This document shows, piece by piece, positions 53,907 through 64,000 of a stretch of DNA of 64,000 nt. A program made the position numbers and the translations under genes. Below the pieces are notes generated by a model that was given only the letters and a program-made list of their open reading frames with translations, ran no database searches and had not been told where the DNA came from. Source of the stretch: Dermacentor variabilis (Eukaryota > Arthropoda > Arachnida > Ixodida > Ixodidae); contig NC_134572.1 in the NCBI RefSeq assembly GCF_050947875.1, positions 157,439,105-157,503,104 of the forward strand, read 5' to 3'. How positions within the stretch are numbered: position 1 is the first letter of the stretch; each line of letters begins with the position of its first letter.

Positions 53907-54580
53907 AATGAATAATCGTTACAACGATGTTTTCGTATTTCAGAGGGATGCTGATAGCCTTCCAAATAAGTCAGCTGACTTTCGCAAACTACTAGCTCAA
54001 CATAACTTTCCTGTTTTGTTTATGCAGGAGGCAGGCGTAAGAGATGACTTTCGTGTTTCAAACTATGTTATACATAAATGATCGCGGATTGCTGGAAGTA
54101 GCAGAGCGATGTTATGCGTGAGAAAAAACCTGCCATCCTATTTAATATAGTCGAGCGATTTAAATATACCGGAGTTCGTAGCATGCAAGATATCTTTTAG
54201 AAACACAAGCGTCTCAGTGATCGCTATGTGCTAGCAAAATATCAGTACACAGCTTGGTGAATGTGTTTGATATCGCAAACTCACATGTGCTGGTTTGTGG
54301 GGACTTCAACGCACATAACGTCATCTGGGGCAGTGAATATAACGATTCCCGTGGAAGCATCATAGAAACTGCCGCAGAAAAAAGTAATCTGATCGTGTTA
54401 AATGACAGCTCTCCAACGTTCTTGCGGGGGTTTCGTTACACAAGCTGTATAGATGTTAGGCTCTGCTCACAAGACCTTCTTGATGACGTTGAATAGTCAA
54501 CGGACATAGAAACACACGGCAGTGATCATTTTCCGATCCTGGTAAAACATCAGCTCATACGGAGTGAGGGGACCCGGCGC
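53907..54580 (+). pseudogene. APE-type endonuclease of the inserted I-like LINE
   Basis: MNNRYNDVFVFQRDADSLPN (usual W-N at the first motif reads R-D), LFMQEAG (catalytic Glu), then stops. 54254-54496 reads SHVLVCGDFNAHNVIWGSEY (catalytic Asp/Asn), YTSCIDVRL, and after a TAG ETHGSDHFPILVK (catalytic Asp-His). It starts 7 bp after the ORF1 stop. The changed first motif and at least three stops make it inactive. Confidence 0.82.
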
Positions 54581-54619
54581 TACTCAAAATATACTAATAG
54601 GCAAAGTTTTCGTCACCAT

Positions 54620-56160
54620 TTAAGTAACTCAATGGGCGGAAATCCGAGATTTCAAAGTTTTGCAAATATATTGTGGGAGTCTTACGAGTTTTGCACAAAG
54701 CAAGTCATTGTTCCAAATGAATACGCTACAGTCGACGGGGAATATGAATGTCTAAGAGCCATTCGAAGACGCGCAGAACGGGTTTACCGCCGCAGTGGAA
54801 AGCTGGATGACTACAAGATGGCACAGAAAGTTCGGTCAAGTTCGCGCAGACGCTCACAAAAATTAGGTACCAGAAGGTGGAGAGAATGCTGCGCGTCGTT
54901 GTCTCCGTTTACTACAGTTCCCAGAATATGGTCAGTTGTCCGATCTATTAGTGGTCCAGTTACCCGAAGCCACCCCTTCCGAGCCCTTGCCGTAGCTCGA
55001 AGCACTCCGGAAACATCAGTTGCTGACGAATTCTGTCAACTTATATCCAGACCAGGAATTCAGTTTACTTGCCTACAATTTACAAGTCCGACAACACTAG
55101 GAGAACATTAGTTTCGTGAGTGCTTTATGCCACAGCATCCTCAACTTGACTGTGGGTTTAGTCTAAATGAATTGAAATGTGCTCTTTCATCATGCCGTAC
55201 AAAGACAACCGCAGGCCCAGATGGTGTCACGTATATGCTGTTAAAGAACCTAGGTCCAGTAGAAAGAATGGCTTTCTTGAGATATTTAATAATATTTGGT
55301 TAAGAGAGACTCTTCCAGATTGATGGAAATTAACCTGGGTAATTCCAGTACTAAAACCAGGAAAGACTCCCCTTTGTCTTGAGTCCTACCAACCCGTTAG
55401 TCTCACAAGCTGTTTTTCCAAACTAATGGAGAAGAAGATAAACCACCGACTGCAGTGGTGGTGTGAACACACAAATGTGTTTTCCAATTACAGGACTGGT
55501 TTTCGACAAAATAGGTGCACAATGGATTCAGTATTAGACATTGCCACATGCGTCGAACATGAACCTAGTTGCGGAAATGTGACAGTAGCAGTATTTTTAG
55601 ACATTCATATAGCATTCGACACTGTAAGTCACATACACACCCTTGCTGGCATGTTAGAGCTTGGCCTACACGGTCAAGCGCTGCGATGGGTTTCAAATTT
55701 CTTGAAAGACAGAAAAATATTGATGGAAACAATCGAAGGAGAGAGTAATTATCACAGCATCACGCAGGGAGTTCCGCAGGACAGTGTTCTCAGCCCGTTT
55801 TTATTCAACTATGTGATGGCAGCCTTGCCACTAAAACTCCCGTGTGGTGTACAGTATTCACTGTACGCAGATGACATCTGCATATGGGCCTCTGGATCTC
55901 ATCTACAAGGCATTCAAAGAACGCTGCAGGAGGGTCTTGAGAGTATCGACACATTTTTAAAAGAAAGCGGCACGAGTCTTTCATTCGCAAAGACAGCCGT
56001 ACTTTCTTTGAATAGACGACAGCTCAATTATTTCCAACTTACGCTTAATGGGCAAACTTTGATGTTTGTGAAAGAGCATAAATTTCTTGGAGTTATTCTT
56101 GACCGCCAGCTAACATGGACTTCACACATCCGGCACTTGAAAAGCAGACCAATGCAGTAA
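54620..56160 (+). pseudogene. Connector and reverse transcriptase of the inserted I-like LINE
   Basis: 54632-55111 is the connector (AIRRRAERVYRRSGKLDDYK). After a TAG, 55115-55425 has KTTAGPDGVTYMLLKNLGPV and PVLKPGKTP in changing frames. 55426-56160 is a continuous 244-codon RT core with VAVFLDIHIAFDTV (motif A), ITQGVPQDSVLSPFLFNYVM (Q-G block) and SLYADDICIWASG (motif C, both aspartates present), ending EHKFLGVILDRQLTWTSHI. This core looks catalytically complete, unlike the other I-clade copy, but upstream stops disable it. Confidence 0.88.
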
Positions 56161-56173
56161 TAAACGTACTTCG

Positions 56174-56704
56174 GTGTCTTGCTGGCACAACGTGGAGGGA
56201 TCAGTCTCTTCACTACTACAGGTTCATAACGCACTCATAAAACAAAGAATTGCTTACTGGGCACCTATTCTCAATGGTTTATCGCAAACTTCTGAGGAAC
56301 GTCTTCAACGCTTACTGGCAAGAGGGCTGCGAGTGTGTCTTGAGGTTCCGCAGGCTACCTCGAGTTCTTTAGTAATCGCAGAAGCTCGTCACCCACCATT
56401 TCCAGTCATACCAACGGTTCAAACATGCCGACATATTTATCGCATCATAACCCAACATGAGAAGCATCCATTAAACGTCGCACTGACCGAAAGAAACAAA
56501 AGCAAAATTCACGATTTTCTTCGAGAACATAAAGCATTATTACCAAGATTTGAATTATGCAAAGTGACTGTTTGTTACCCTCCCTGGATGTTAACATGTC
56601 CTAACATAGAAATATCGTTTGACGAGATTATATCTAAGAGAGACATGTTCATAGTAGCCGCACAACAACTGGCACTCTTACAAATTTACTTCTTATATCC
56701 CTAG
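56174..56704 (+). pseudogene. ORF2 region between RT and RNase H (inserted LINE)
   Basis: Open for 176 codons: ALIKQRIAYWAPILNGLSQT, then EERLQRLLARGLRVCLEVPQ and ATSSSLVIAEARHPPF. This is the conserved post-RT segment (R..L.YG.p.l...s......L......alR...GlP..t.......E....P). A frameshift near 56160 separates it from the RT and a TAG at 56702 from the RNase H. Confidence 0.8.
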
Positions 56705-57586
56705 TACATCCACGTTTATACAGATGGTTCGTGTCATAAAAATTCCTCGACTTCAGCATTCGTCATTCCACAATTAGCGCTAGAGCAAACATTCAAATTA
56801 TACCGAGAGACATCTTCCACCGTGGCAGAACTGTTTGCAATCCTGTGTGCTTTGCGTTTCATTACATCAGAAAAACATTCGCAAAAATGGGTTATCCTTA
56901 GCGATTCGGAAGCCGCTCTCACATTACTACAGAGCAATAAGAAAAATTCTTTGAACACTTTGCTATTGTATGAGACACTCAAAGAACTTAAAAAAGCAAG
57001 CGCAATGAACCACATAATTGCATTCCAGTGGATACCTGGGCACTGCAATATTCCTAGCAATAGTGCAGCGGACGCAGCTGCGAATCGGGCGCACAATAAC
57101 ATAGAGACAACCAATCTTCCTCTATTGGGTAGTCAAGTCCGTCTGCTCCTGAGACAGCTTTCTTGTCGCCTCAGCAAATCTACCTGGTTTGATCAGCAAT
57201 CTAAAAACTCGGAGTTATACTTTATAGACCCATGTATAAACTTATCAATGCCGGAAAATCTAAGAGACAACAGAAAATTTGAAACGTTGGTACACCACCT
57301 GCGTCTTGGTACTGCATTTACGATACACTTCTTGTGCAGGATAAAACGCGTCTCTATTCCGCAGTGTTCTTGTGGCCATCCAGACGAAGATGTGCATCAT
57401 CTTCTCGAGTGCACAAAATACGATACACAAAAAACGGTACTGCAAGCTAATTTGTTTATATTAGACAGAAGACGATTCACTCTAAAAAAGATAACTGGCC
57501 CATGGCCAACGGGGGGCCTTCAAAAAAGAGCGTTTCTTGCTCTGAAAAAGTTTTTAGAGGACACCAACATTTTGCGAAAATATTAG
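56705..57586 (+). pseudogene. RNase H and C-terminus of the inserted I-like LINE
   Basis: YIHVYTDGSCHKNSSTSAFV at 56705 (first Asp), TVAELFAILCALRF (Glu), WVILSDSEAALTLLQ (Asp), and AFQWIPGHCNIPSNSAADAA (His/Asp). 56822-57586 is one frame of 254 codons that ends with CSCGHPDEDVHHLLEC, a Cys/His motif, and the stop TAG at 57584. All catalytic residues are present. Only the TAG at 56702 separates it from the upstream part. Confidence 0.88.
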
Positions 57587-57967
57587 GTGTCAGATGATCC
57601 GAATACGCTAAATGAGCAACACAAACGTTGTTCGTGGTTCATAATTGGTTTATGTGGTGATCGCAACTTTTACGAAGTATGTATAATTCTGTTCTGTACT
57701 TGCAGTGCATTACATGTGTTGTGTGTTTTGGCTGTTCAAAACATCTGACTTTATATAAGCGTATGTGTACTGAACTAATGCACAGAACTTTGCGACTCAT
57801 GCACTGTTGGACTGTATATTCTTTATTCATACAGTGTTCGACTGAGTGCCATATTTTGTGTCGCTATTCTCCATTTTGCGTAAATTTGGTTCCTTTGCCA
57901 AGTGACAAGGAGTAGCGGGTGTCACCTTAAAGCCGCCAATATCTCTCTAATACTCATTTCAATGAAA
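57587..57967 (+). other. 3' UTR of the inserted I-like LINE
   Basis: Non-coding, ending in a short A-rich run (AATGAAAA) at about 57967. The coding frame of the host LINE ORF1 begins directly after. Confidence 0.65.
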
Positions 57968-58882
57968 AGCGATCCCTCAGCGGACCCCATCACCATCGGG
58001 GTAAAGTATGGAGGAGGGAAAAGGCCAACGTCGCCGATAAGAAGACGTAGCCGAAGTCGTAACAGACCTAAGAGCAGAAGTCGAAGCCGGATTCAGAGTG
58101 GAAGCCGCAAGCGGAACCGAAACCGCCCCCTGCCAGACAGCGGGCGGGCCACACATCGCGAGATACAGGCAGGGCCGCGCAAGGTCTCCTGGTCTAACAT
58201 AGTCGCAGGAAGAAACAGATACTCTGCAGAGATCACCCCCCTTTCTGGCAGCACGGCGGGAGGTCCCGACTCCCTCCTGGCGGCGAGGATGGAGAAAATG
58301 GAGCGAGAGAATAACCACCTTAGAGAAGATCGGCAGGGCCAGAAAGCAGAACGAACAATCAGCCAGGAAAATCAACGAGCTACAGCAGACGTTGAACGAA
58401 ATCTTGAAGGGCATGAGAGGATCCCCTCATGAGAGGATCTCCTCCTCCACCTACCGCGAGGCCACCTATTGAGGCGATGCGACTGCGACAGGAGGCGAAG
58501 TAGGGCAAATGGACATGTGTTGCGTCAAAGAAGAAACGCCGGCTACTGCGGGCCGCAAGCGCAAGCGCACTAAAGCGATGCGCCACCGACGAAAGAGGCT
58601 GTGGATCACGCACTAGCACTAAAGAGACCCAGGTCAGGAGCCAGAAAGATAGACGCGATCCAAGAGATGGTGAACAAACTGACACGCAATACGGACCGAA
58701 TGTTTGAAATACTCCTGACAAGGCTGAATGAGTCCGACACGGGACGGAACGCGCGGTACGCAGTGGTTAACGCCCAACTCACCGCCATGAATAAGCGAAT
58801 AGAAGATCTGGAACGCGGGACGATGCAGCTGCATCATCACCATCTGCCTCGAAGGATGGGGTACCGTCGTCACAAGCGGTAA
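57968..58882 (+). pseudogene. ORF1 C-terminal part of the host LINE
   Basis: Arg/Ser-rich linker (RRRSRSRNRPKSRSRSRIQS) and a VSWSNIVAGRNR block at 57962-58432, then a coiled coil (ARMEKMERENNHLREDRQGQ). After stops and shifts, 58601-58882 continues with KIDAIQEMVNKLTRNTDRMF and another helix (AVVNAQLTAMNKRIEDLERG). It is the second half of the ORF1 cut at 52174. The long helices probably support ORF1 oligomerisation. Confidence 0.75.
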
Positions 58883-58987
58883 ACGTGCCGGCCATCATCG
58901 CCAGCGGCAACAACGCCAACATGACCCACAGCGAGGCCGGAGGAACGCACGGATAGTTGTGTGTCCCCAACACTTCTGCTAACAATC

Positions 58988-59730
58988 ATGGCTGTGTCCC
59001 GCAAGTCCGACAACACACGCATAGTCTGGCAGTGGAATGGCAGGGGCTTCAAAAACAGGAAAGCAACGATAGTGCAATACATGAAAACGCTTTCGAATAA
59101 TAAACTTCCTGTCGTGCTTGCTTGCAAGAATCTTTTCCTGGGCCCAGCTCCCAGGCTATACGACGCGCGGCGCCCCCTACGAATGCATGGGTAGGCACGT
59201 CATGGTTTGCACCCTGGTTAAGCGCGGGGCTGCCTTCATCGAACACGAACTCGTGCTCCACGAAGAATCGGGCATTGACCACGTCCTCATCGAAGTTGTG
59301 CCGAGTAGTGGAAGTAGAAAGACCGGCCTCTTCGTGCTCAACGTATATAGCTCCCCCTCAGAAAGATACCGCACTCACAATTTCGACGCCCTCTTTCGCG
59401 AAGCGATGGCCAAGGCCGCATCTAGTTCTTTGCTGATATGTGGAGACTTCAACGCACCGGACACGCAATGGGAATACGGAGTCGACTCGCCGAAAGGGAA
59501 TGCGCTAAGCGGACTAATGGACGACCTCGGCCTGACTGTGCTCAACGAACCGGCGTCGCACACCAGGATCGGACAGGGAGTGTGCTCCGACACATTCCCC
59601 GTCCTCTCCGTCTAGTCCGACGCGGGCGTAGTTACTTGGTCGAACTCCTTCGAGGACCTGGTGAGTGACCACAGGATTCTGTGCGTGACCGCAGGAGAGG
59701 ATGAAAGCCAGGAGGACGTGCGCTGATAGG
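58988..59730 (+). pseudogene. Endonuclease of the host LINE ORF2
   Basis: ORF2 starts at about 58988 (MAVSRKSDNTRIVWQWNGRG, catalytic Asn). A frame change near 59120 leads to 59118-59615: RGAPYECMGRHVMVCTLVKR, GLFVLNVYSSP, LLICGDFNAPDTQWEYGVDS (catalytic Asp/Asn) and LGLTVLNEPASHTRIG. Past the TAG at 59613 the frame gives LVSDHRILCVTAG with the catalytic Asp-His. The Glu motif (expected LQE) reads LACKN, so it is probably lost. Confidence 0.83.
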
Positions 59731-60059
59731 CAAGAATCGTGGACTGGCACAGACTCCAGAAAAAATAGAAAGAAAAATAGAAGAATAGAAAAATAGAAGG
59801 GCCCGATCGTAGACATCAGCGACTGGTGCAGAGAACTACTCGCAGACGTAAAGAAAGCCACCGATTAGATCGAATGGACGGACTGGCGACAAGAACCTCC
59901 CAAAAAGGAGACAGATCTCGCGGAGCCGGGGACGCCAGCGCCCCCAAACTGTCCAGAATGGACAGCCCGCTGGTACATCTCGTCGCGTCCAATGAACCCA
60001 TGCAACGGAGAGCGAATAGGCAAACACTCAACAGGAAGATACGCAAGAAAATCGCCGAA

Positions 60060-60766
60060 ATCAGCCGGGAGATCTAGATGCATGGCGCCCGCCTGTGCGA
60101 GCAAGAATGGGAGCAGCTGTGCGAAACGATGACCGGGAACATGAGCGTTGCACACACCTCAAAGACCCTCAGGCACAACTACTCGACTCGGCAAGCACAA
60201 GAAAGGAACCTGTACAGAGAAGGCCAAGCTGCGACACAAGTACAAGGACAACCCTAAGGCCTTCGCGGAAGAGATCGTGCAGATGTACCTCGCACGCCCG
60301 GAGGGCCAGAGTCACCCAGAGTACCGCGGGGATCCCAACGAGGAGCTGGACGCGGACTTTTCCGTGAAGTAAATTAGAACCCTCCTCCAACTAGTGAAGA
60401 CCAACTCGGCACCCGGTCGTGACCGGATCCCCAACAAAATCCTGAGGAACCTGAACGACGACGCCATCGAGAAGCTATGCGAGTACGTCAACACGAACTT
60501 GAAGGTGGGCCGAATTTCGCAAGAGTGGAAGACCGCGGTTATTATACTCATACCAAAGCTGGGCAAACCGCTGGAGGTCCGAAACATGAGGCCGACCTCC
60601 CTCGCGCCCTGCGTCGGGAAAGTTATGGAGAGCCTGCCTCAATAGGGTGACGACGATGCTCGAGAAGCAGGACGCCTTCGGCACCCATATCATCGGTTTC
60701 CGGATGGGACTTTCAACGCTGGACACCATGCTGCAGATGATATTACTTAAGAACATCATCCCTTAG
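60060..60766 (+). pseudogene. Reverse transcriptase start of the host LINE, truncated
   Basis: Frames encode EKAKLRHKYKDNPKAFAEEI, then a TAA, then VKTNSAPGRDRIPNKILRNL (N..APG.D.i...iLr) and WKTAVIILIPKLGKPLEVRN, RPTSLAPCVGKVMESL, and after a shift AFGTHIIGFRMGLSTLDTML. The match ends near 60766 before motifs A and C, so the catalytic centre is not present. Block order equals that of the LINE at 22290. Confidence 0.8.
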
Positions 60767-60967
60767 TGTCCCAGGAGGCATGAAGTTAGAGGCCTCGGAG
60801 AATGCGCAGTGCCGTCAAGACAAGGACGAAGTGGCGCGAGTACCGGAGGAGAAGAGGAGAACGAATACGTTTAATAAATTGGAGGAACTGCTTTATCAGT
60901 CTCCGTTGATTTCTTTACAACATATTCGCATCAGGCTGCAATGAATGCGTCCTACTATACAATATGC
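60767..60967. other. No recognisable gene
   Basis: Downstream of the truncated RT. May be LINE 3' sequence after an internal deletion, but no marker is seen. Confidence 0.4.
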
Positions 60968-61105
60968 TATAAAGGTTGTAAACTAGGATAAGGTGCCTCG
61001 GAAATGTTGGCCAACGTCTCATTAGGAGGACCCTTAGGTCCTCCTGTTGAAACGTCAGCCAGTCTTTCCGAGGCACCTTATCTCTGTTCATAACTTTCAT
61101 ACCAC
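60968..61105. repeat. Imperfect foldback element, about 138 bp
   Basis: GATAAGGTGCCTCGGAAA (60987-61004) is the exact reverse complement of 61065-61082. Inside it AGGAGGACC and GGTCCTCCT (61024-61032/61037-61045) form the tip with a CTTA loop. Outside, pairing continues with mismatches to about 60968 and 61105. Possible foldback MITE or hairpin RNA precursor. No TSD seen. Confidence 0.8.
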
Positions 61106-61238
61106 CGTGCGCAACTCCGTCTGTCAGCCCCATTCGTGATTTTGTAGTACTCTACGGTATGGGACGGTAAGCTCGTACGGACGGTAAGCCAACATTAGAA
61201 TTACCTTTAAGGTTGACACAAACGCATAAAACCAACAG
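61106..61238. other. No recognisable feature
   Basis: Short gap between the foldback and the SINE fragment. Nothing seen. Confidence 0.5.
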
Positions 61239-61393
61239 AGCATTTCGATGGAGGCGAAATTCGAAAACACCGTGTACTTAGATTTAGGTGCACGTTAAAG
61301 AACCCCCGGGGGTCGAAATTTCCGGAGTCCCCCACTACGGGGTGCCTCATAATCACAAAGGAGTTTTTGCGCGTAAAACCCTATAATTTAATT
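61239..61393 (+). mobile_element. SINE copy, 5' truncated (tRNA head missing)
   Basis: GCATTTCGATGGAGGCGAAA, the GTGTACTTAGATTTAGGTG block, and TTTCCGGAGTCCCCCACTAC align with the body of the SINE at 45182-45416. The tRNA-like head with the Pol III promoter is absent, so it could not be transcribed by itself. Confidence 0.88.
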
Positions 61394-62567
61394 GAAGCGA
61401 ACAGACGACAAGGGTGGAAGAAGGATGATTAGGTTAATGTAATATTGTAATTATTTTTTTCAATAAATAATTTCATAAGTTATTTTTTATTTCTATTACA
61501 ATTTCTTCATCGAAATGTGACAATTATATATAAGTGATACTGAATATGAACGAAAAATAAGTTGCCACAGGAGTGTTCCGAACCGACGTCTTCGCATTAC
61601 GCGTGCGATGCGATGCGATGGCCCTACGAAAAAAAGCCTGTTGAACACTTCCTTCTTAAAGTGATCTATCCGCTAACCCCTTGAGTTACTCTACGCTGTT
61701 ATCAGAACCCTTGTTCATGCATTTAGAGTCATCTTAAGCTGCCGCTTAGCCTATTGTGACTGTTTCTGCACGATCAAGAACACCGTGTTTGACATTTTTA
61801 GAAAGGCTATGATTAAATATATCCATGCGGTGTTAATCGATATCGACGTTGCCATCGTTAATCAGTTAAGCTGATTTCGCCGGCATGTCAGGGAATCAAG
61901 CAATAGTGTGATGACTCGCCCAACGCCACTAAATACTTACATGCTTTCGGCGTATCTCAATCACATAAAGGAAGACGCCCTGATTTCTGTTGAAGAGAAG
62001 GTAGCGATAACGCTAAGTTCCATTATTCGAGGTTGTTGTCAAAGAGATTCGTCTTAACCTCGTAAAGGTACTTGACAGTACGCCTGAGCAAGCCTGTAAA
62101 TAATACTTGGGCTTTTGCGTCGCGTCAAAGCCAAGTGCTCTAGATAAGAACACCGTGTCTCGGATGCAAAATAAGCTGAATCTAACATAGTGTGCTTTCT
62201 CAATTCATTTTCTTGAAGACTGCACAAAGGAGTGTTACTTAAGAGGTGAAAACACAACAAAAAACCAAGCCCATTACTACGTGGCGTTAGTGCAAGCCAT
62301 GTTCAAACATGTTTTCAGGAACAGGTATTGGGGATGTATTGACAATGATATCTTGAGGTACGTCGTTCCGAATTTTCACAGGTTGGGAAAAGAAGGATGC
62401 TAAGAACATAGAATTTCTCGTGCGCAGGCAGAAACTGGTACTAGGTGACCGGGCCTGGGAAATAGATTGGTATTACGTAAGGCGTGTTAATGAGCAATCA
62501 ATAGAGAAACTTCAGAAAAAGGAAAAGTATGTTACTAAACAGCTACGCAAAGAAGTGGTTCTCAGCC
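61394..62567. other. No recognisable gene or repeat
   Basis: AT-rich 61440-61560, with a GCGATGCGATG stutter at 61607-61620. No family motif. Confidence 0.55.
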
Positions 62568-62624
62568 AAATTTCGTTTTGAAGGCTCCAACACAGCCTGT
62601 GTTGGAGCCTTGAAAACGAAATTT
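62568..62624. repeat. Hairpin, 27-bp arms with one mismatch, 3-nt loop
   Basis: 62568-62594 and 62598-62624 are reverse complements except for one base, around GCC. The core is GAAGGCTCCAACACA. Such a tight long stem is unlikely by chance. Confidence 0.93.
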
Positions 62625-63051
62625 GTGTTACCTGCGTTATACAGGTGTCGAATAAATATGAGCAATGAGTTAACCGTGCGACACGGTTTTCAATACTTTC
62701 TGTTAATTAGCTAGCAACGTGTGGGGCGGGTGTCGCACGCCTGACAAATAATACAGTTTCATCAGAAAGAGTGGCTTGTACGCAAGAAATCTGGCATACT
62801 TACGCACCGGTCAAATGCGACGCTTCAAGAAGCCGAGTATTCGGCTTCCTTACAGATTAAAGGTGCCCTGAACCACTTATTATTCAAGTGTAGAAGGGCA
62901 CTTGAAGTGAAAATAGGCTATTCCAGAAATACTTTGTCACAACAAGTACTTCATTGGGGTCAGCGGAAGCGGAGTTATTGGCAATAAATCAACGACCTCC
63001 CCTGTGACCTTGTTTCTTCAATGCCTTGCACTGCGAAAGCTACGGCGCAGT
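62625..63051. other. No recognisable gene or repeat
   Basis: Upstream flank of the satellite. Nothing seen. Confidence 0.5.
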
Positions 63052-63800
63052 GGGGCGTCCCCAAAGATCCGCCTTCTAAATGTCACCGCAGCGCGCAGTT
63101 CAAATTTCATTTTGGGTGTTAACGTGGACGCCACGAATTCCGCCTTTGGTGCCTACGATGCCTTAAACATGCGCCAAATGCGTTTGTGATCAGCGAGCCG
63201 CGGTGCGCTTAGCCAGTGGACTCGTTGCGGCACCCCGCGGCAGCCGCAGTATCTAGGCCATGTAGCCGTTCGCAGCTTCATGTAAGCTATCGGCGAATAG
63301 CAGCTGTCTAATGGAATGACAAAATAAAGCGTCTGTTGACGAAATCAAGCGTTCCCAAAGATGCGCCTTCTAAATGGCACAGTACCGCGCAGTTCTAATT
63401 TCATTTCGGGTGTTAACGTGGATGCCACGAATTCCGCCTTTGGTGCCTACGATGCCTTAAACATGCGCCGAATGTGTTTGTGCTCAGCGAGCCGCCGTGC
63501 GCTTAGCCAGTGGACTCGTGGCGGCAGCCCGTGGCGGCCGCAATATCTGCGCCATGTAGCCGTTCGCAGCTTCATGTAAGCTATCGGCCAATAGCAGCCG
63601 TCTAATGGAATGACAAAATAAAGCGTCTGTTGACGAAATCAAGCGTCCCCAAAGATGCGCCTTCTAAATTGCACCGCAGCGCGCAGTTCAAATTTCATTT
63701 TGGTTGTTAACGGGGATGCCACGAATTCTGCCTTTGGTGCCTACAATGCCTTAAACAAGGGCCAAATGCGGTTGTGCTCAGCGAGCCGCGGTGCGCTGAG
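63052..63800. repeat. Satellite-like tandem repeat, 294-295-bp unit, about 2.5 copies
   Basis: The landmark AGAT(C/G)CGCCTTCTAAAT is at 63064, 63359 and 63653. Units share a GAATTC(C/T)GCCTTTGGTGC block and a block with AATAAAG(CGTCTGTTG). Each first half can be read as a short ORF, but the frame is not kept in copy 3. The third copy stops at about 63800. Confidence 0.92.
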
Positions 63801-63834
63801 CAACGGTTTCAATCTATAAGATTGAAACCGTTGC
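63800..63834. repeat. Perfect palindrome, 16-bp arms, 3-nt loop
   Basis: GCAACGGTTTCAATCT, loop ATA, then its exact reverse complement to 63834. It sits exactly where the third satellite unit departs from the others. Confidence 0.93.
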
Positions 63835-64000
63835 GTCAGGTTTGAATGAAAGTTAAGAAAAAATGAGTTGTTTGCCTGTCCACATTGCCGTCACATCTTC
63901 CCTCGTTACCCTTCTTTATTGCTAGTACGGTACTATCATTACTTTTTACTAGCACGTCACTATTTCTCGTTTTTGTTTTTATTTCTTTATTTCTTATTCT
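63835..64000. other. No recognisable feature
   Basis: T-rich toward the window end; nothing assignable. Confidence 0.5.

Larger units (their letters stand above)
52175..57967 (+). mobile_element. Full-length I-like LINE inserted in the ORF1 of another LINE
   Basis: 5' UTR, ORF1 with three knuckles (52408-53900), ORF2 with endonuclease, RT and RNase H (53907-57586), a 380-bp 3' UTR and a short A-rich end (AATGAAAA). About 5.8 kb, the expected size. It separates two halves of one ORF1, so it is younger than its host. A different family from the I-clade LINE at 30807. Confidence 0.85.
51129..60766 (+). mobile_element. I/R1-superfamily-like LINE, split by another LINE
   Basis: ORF1 starts at 51337, is interrupted at about 52174 by a complete LINE (52175-57967) and resumes at 57968 to 58882. 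ORF2 follows with an endonuclease (58988-59730) and the first part of the RT (60060-60766), after which the match ends. Without the insert it is 3.8 kb. The RT type is similar to that at 22290. The 3' end is lost before the catalytic box. Confidence 0.78.

Noticed and set aside
60915..61133. 72-codon minus-strand ORF
   Set aside because: Lies on the foldback element; its open frame is a by-product of the inverted repeat.
63052..63800. CRISPR-like array or coding repeat
   Set aside because: Units are 294 bp with no short repeat-spacer structure; frames are not preserved in the third unit.

Overview
The window looks like repeat-rich intergenic DNA of a large arthropod genome, most likely a hard (ixodid) tick. 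That call is an inference from the repeats. There is a tRNA-headed SINE resembling the tick Ruka type, RTE-like LINEs ending in (GAT)n, I/R1-superfamily LINEs with a C-terminal RNase H and a Cys/His motif, a Penelope-like GIY-YIG fragment, and several Ty3/Gypsy families with short LTRs. I found no convincing host protein gene, RNA gene, CRISPR array or bacterial-type operon. Almost every real reading frame is a broken transposable-element gene.

Layout from left to right. 1-327: the 3' end of an RTE-like LINE. 2318-3500: a gag-only Gypsy fragment. 4783-7311: RTE copy 1. 8182-8344: a (CATA)n microsatellite. 12076-13661: a short LTR-gag-LTR element of the same family as 2318-3500, with 4-bp target duplications (TSDs). 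14662-14885: a 63-bp tandem repeat with a hairpin in each unit. 15395-18310: RTE copy 2. 18430-21836: an R2-superfamily-like LINE with a restriction-like endonuclease. 22290-24410: an I/R1-like LINE.

26213-38191 is a minus-strand Gypsy element (integrase, RNase H, RT, protease, zinc knuckles, gag). A LINE 3' fragment (27706-28322) and an internally deleted hAT transposon (29878-36933) are inserted in it. The hAT element itself carries a full-length I-clade LINE (30807-36380) with a perfect 13-bp TSD. 38799-39110 is a Penelope-like GIY-YIG tail. 39263-41797 is a plus-strand Gypsy with LTR, PBS, gag, zinc knuckle and protease.

42290-46936 is another plus-strand Gypsy, broken in turn by a CR1/Jockey-like LINE tail, a complete SINE (12-bp TSD) and a solo LTR (4-bp TSD). 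46937-51128 is a minus-strand LTR element with 625-640 bp LTRs and only a gag region. 51129-60766 is a LINE whose ORF1 is split by a second full-length I-like LINE (52175-57967). The last part holds a foldback element, a SINE fragment, a very clean 27-bp-arm hairpin and a 294-bp satellite ending in a perfect palindrome.

The genes do not form a pathway. They record successive insertions, whose relative ages can be read from the nesting and the target duplications. Nearly every element is dead: stops, frameshifts, lost catalytic residues (YVGD, FAEN, DAEA) or a missing pol. The clearest results are the nested structures whose boundaries can be fixed to the base.
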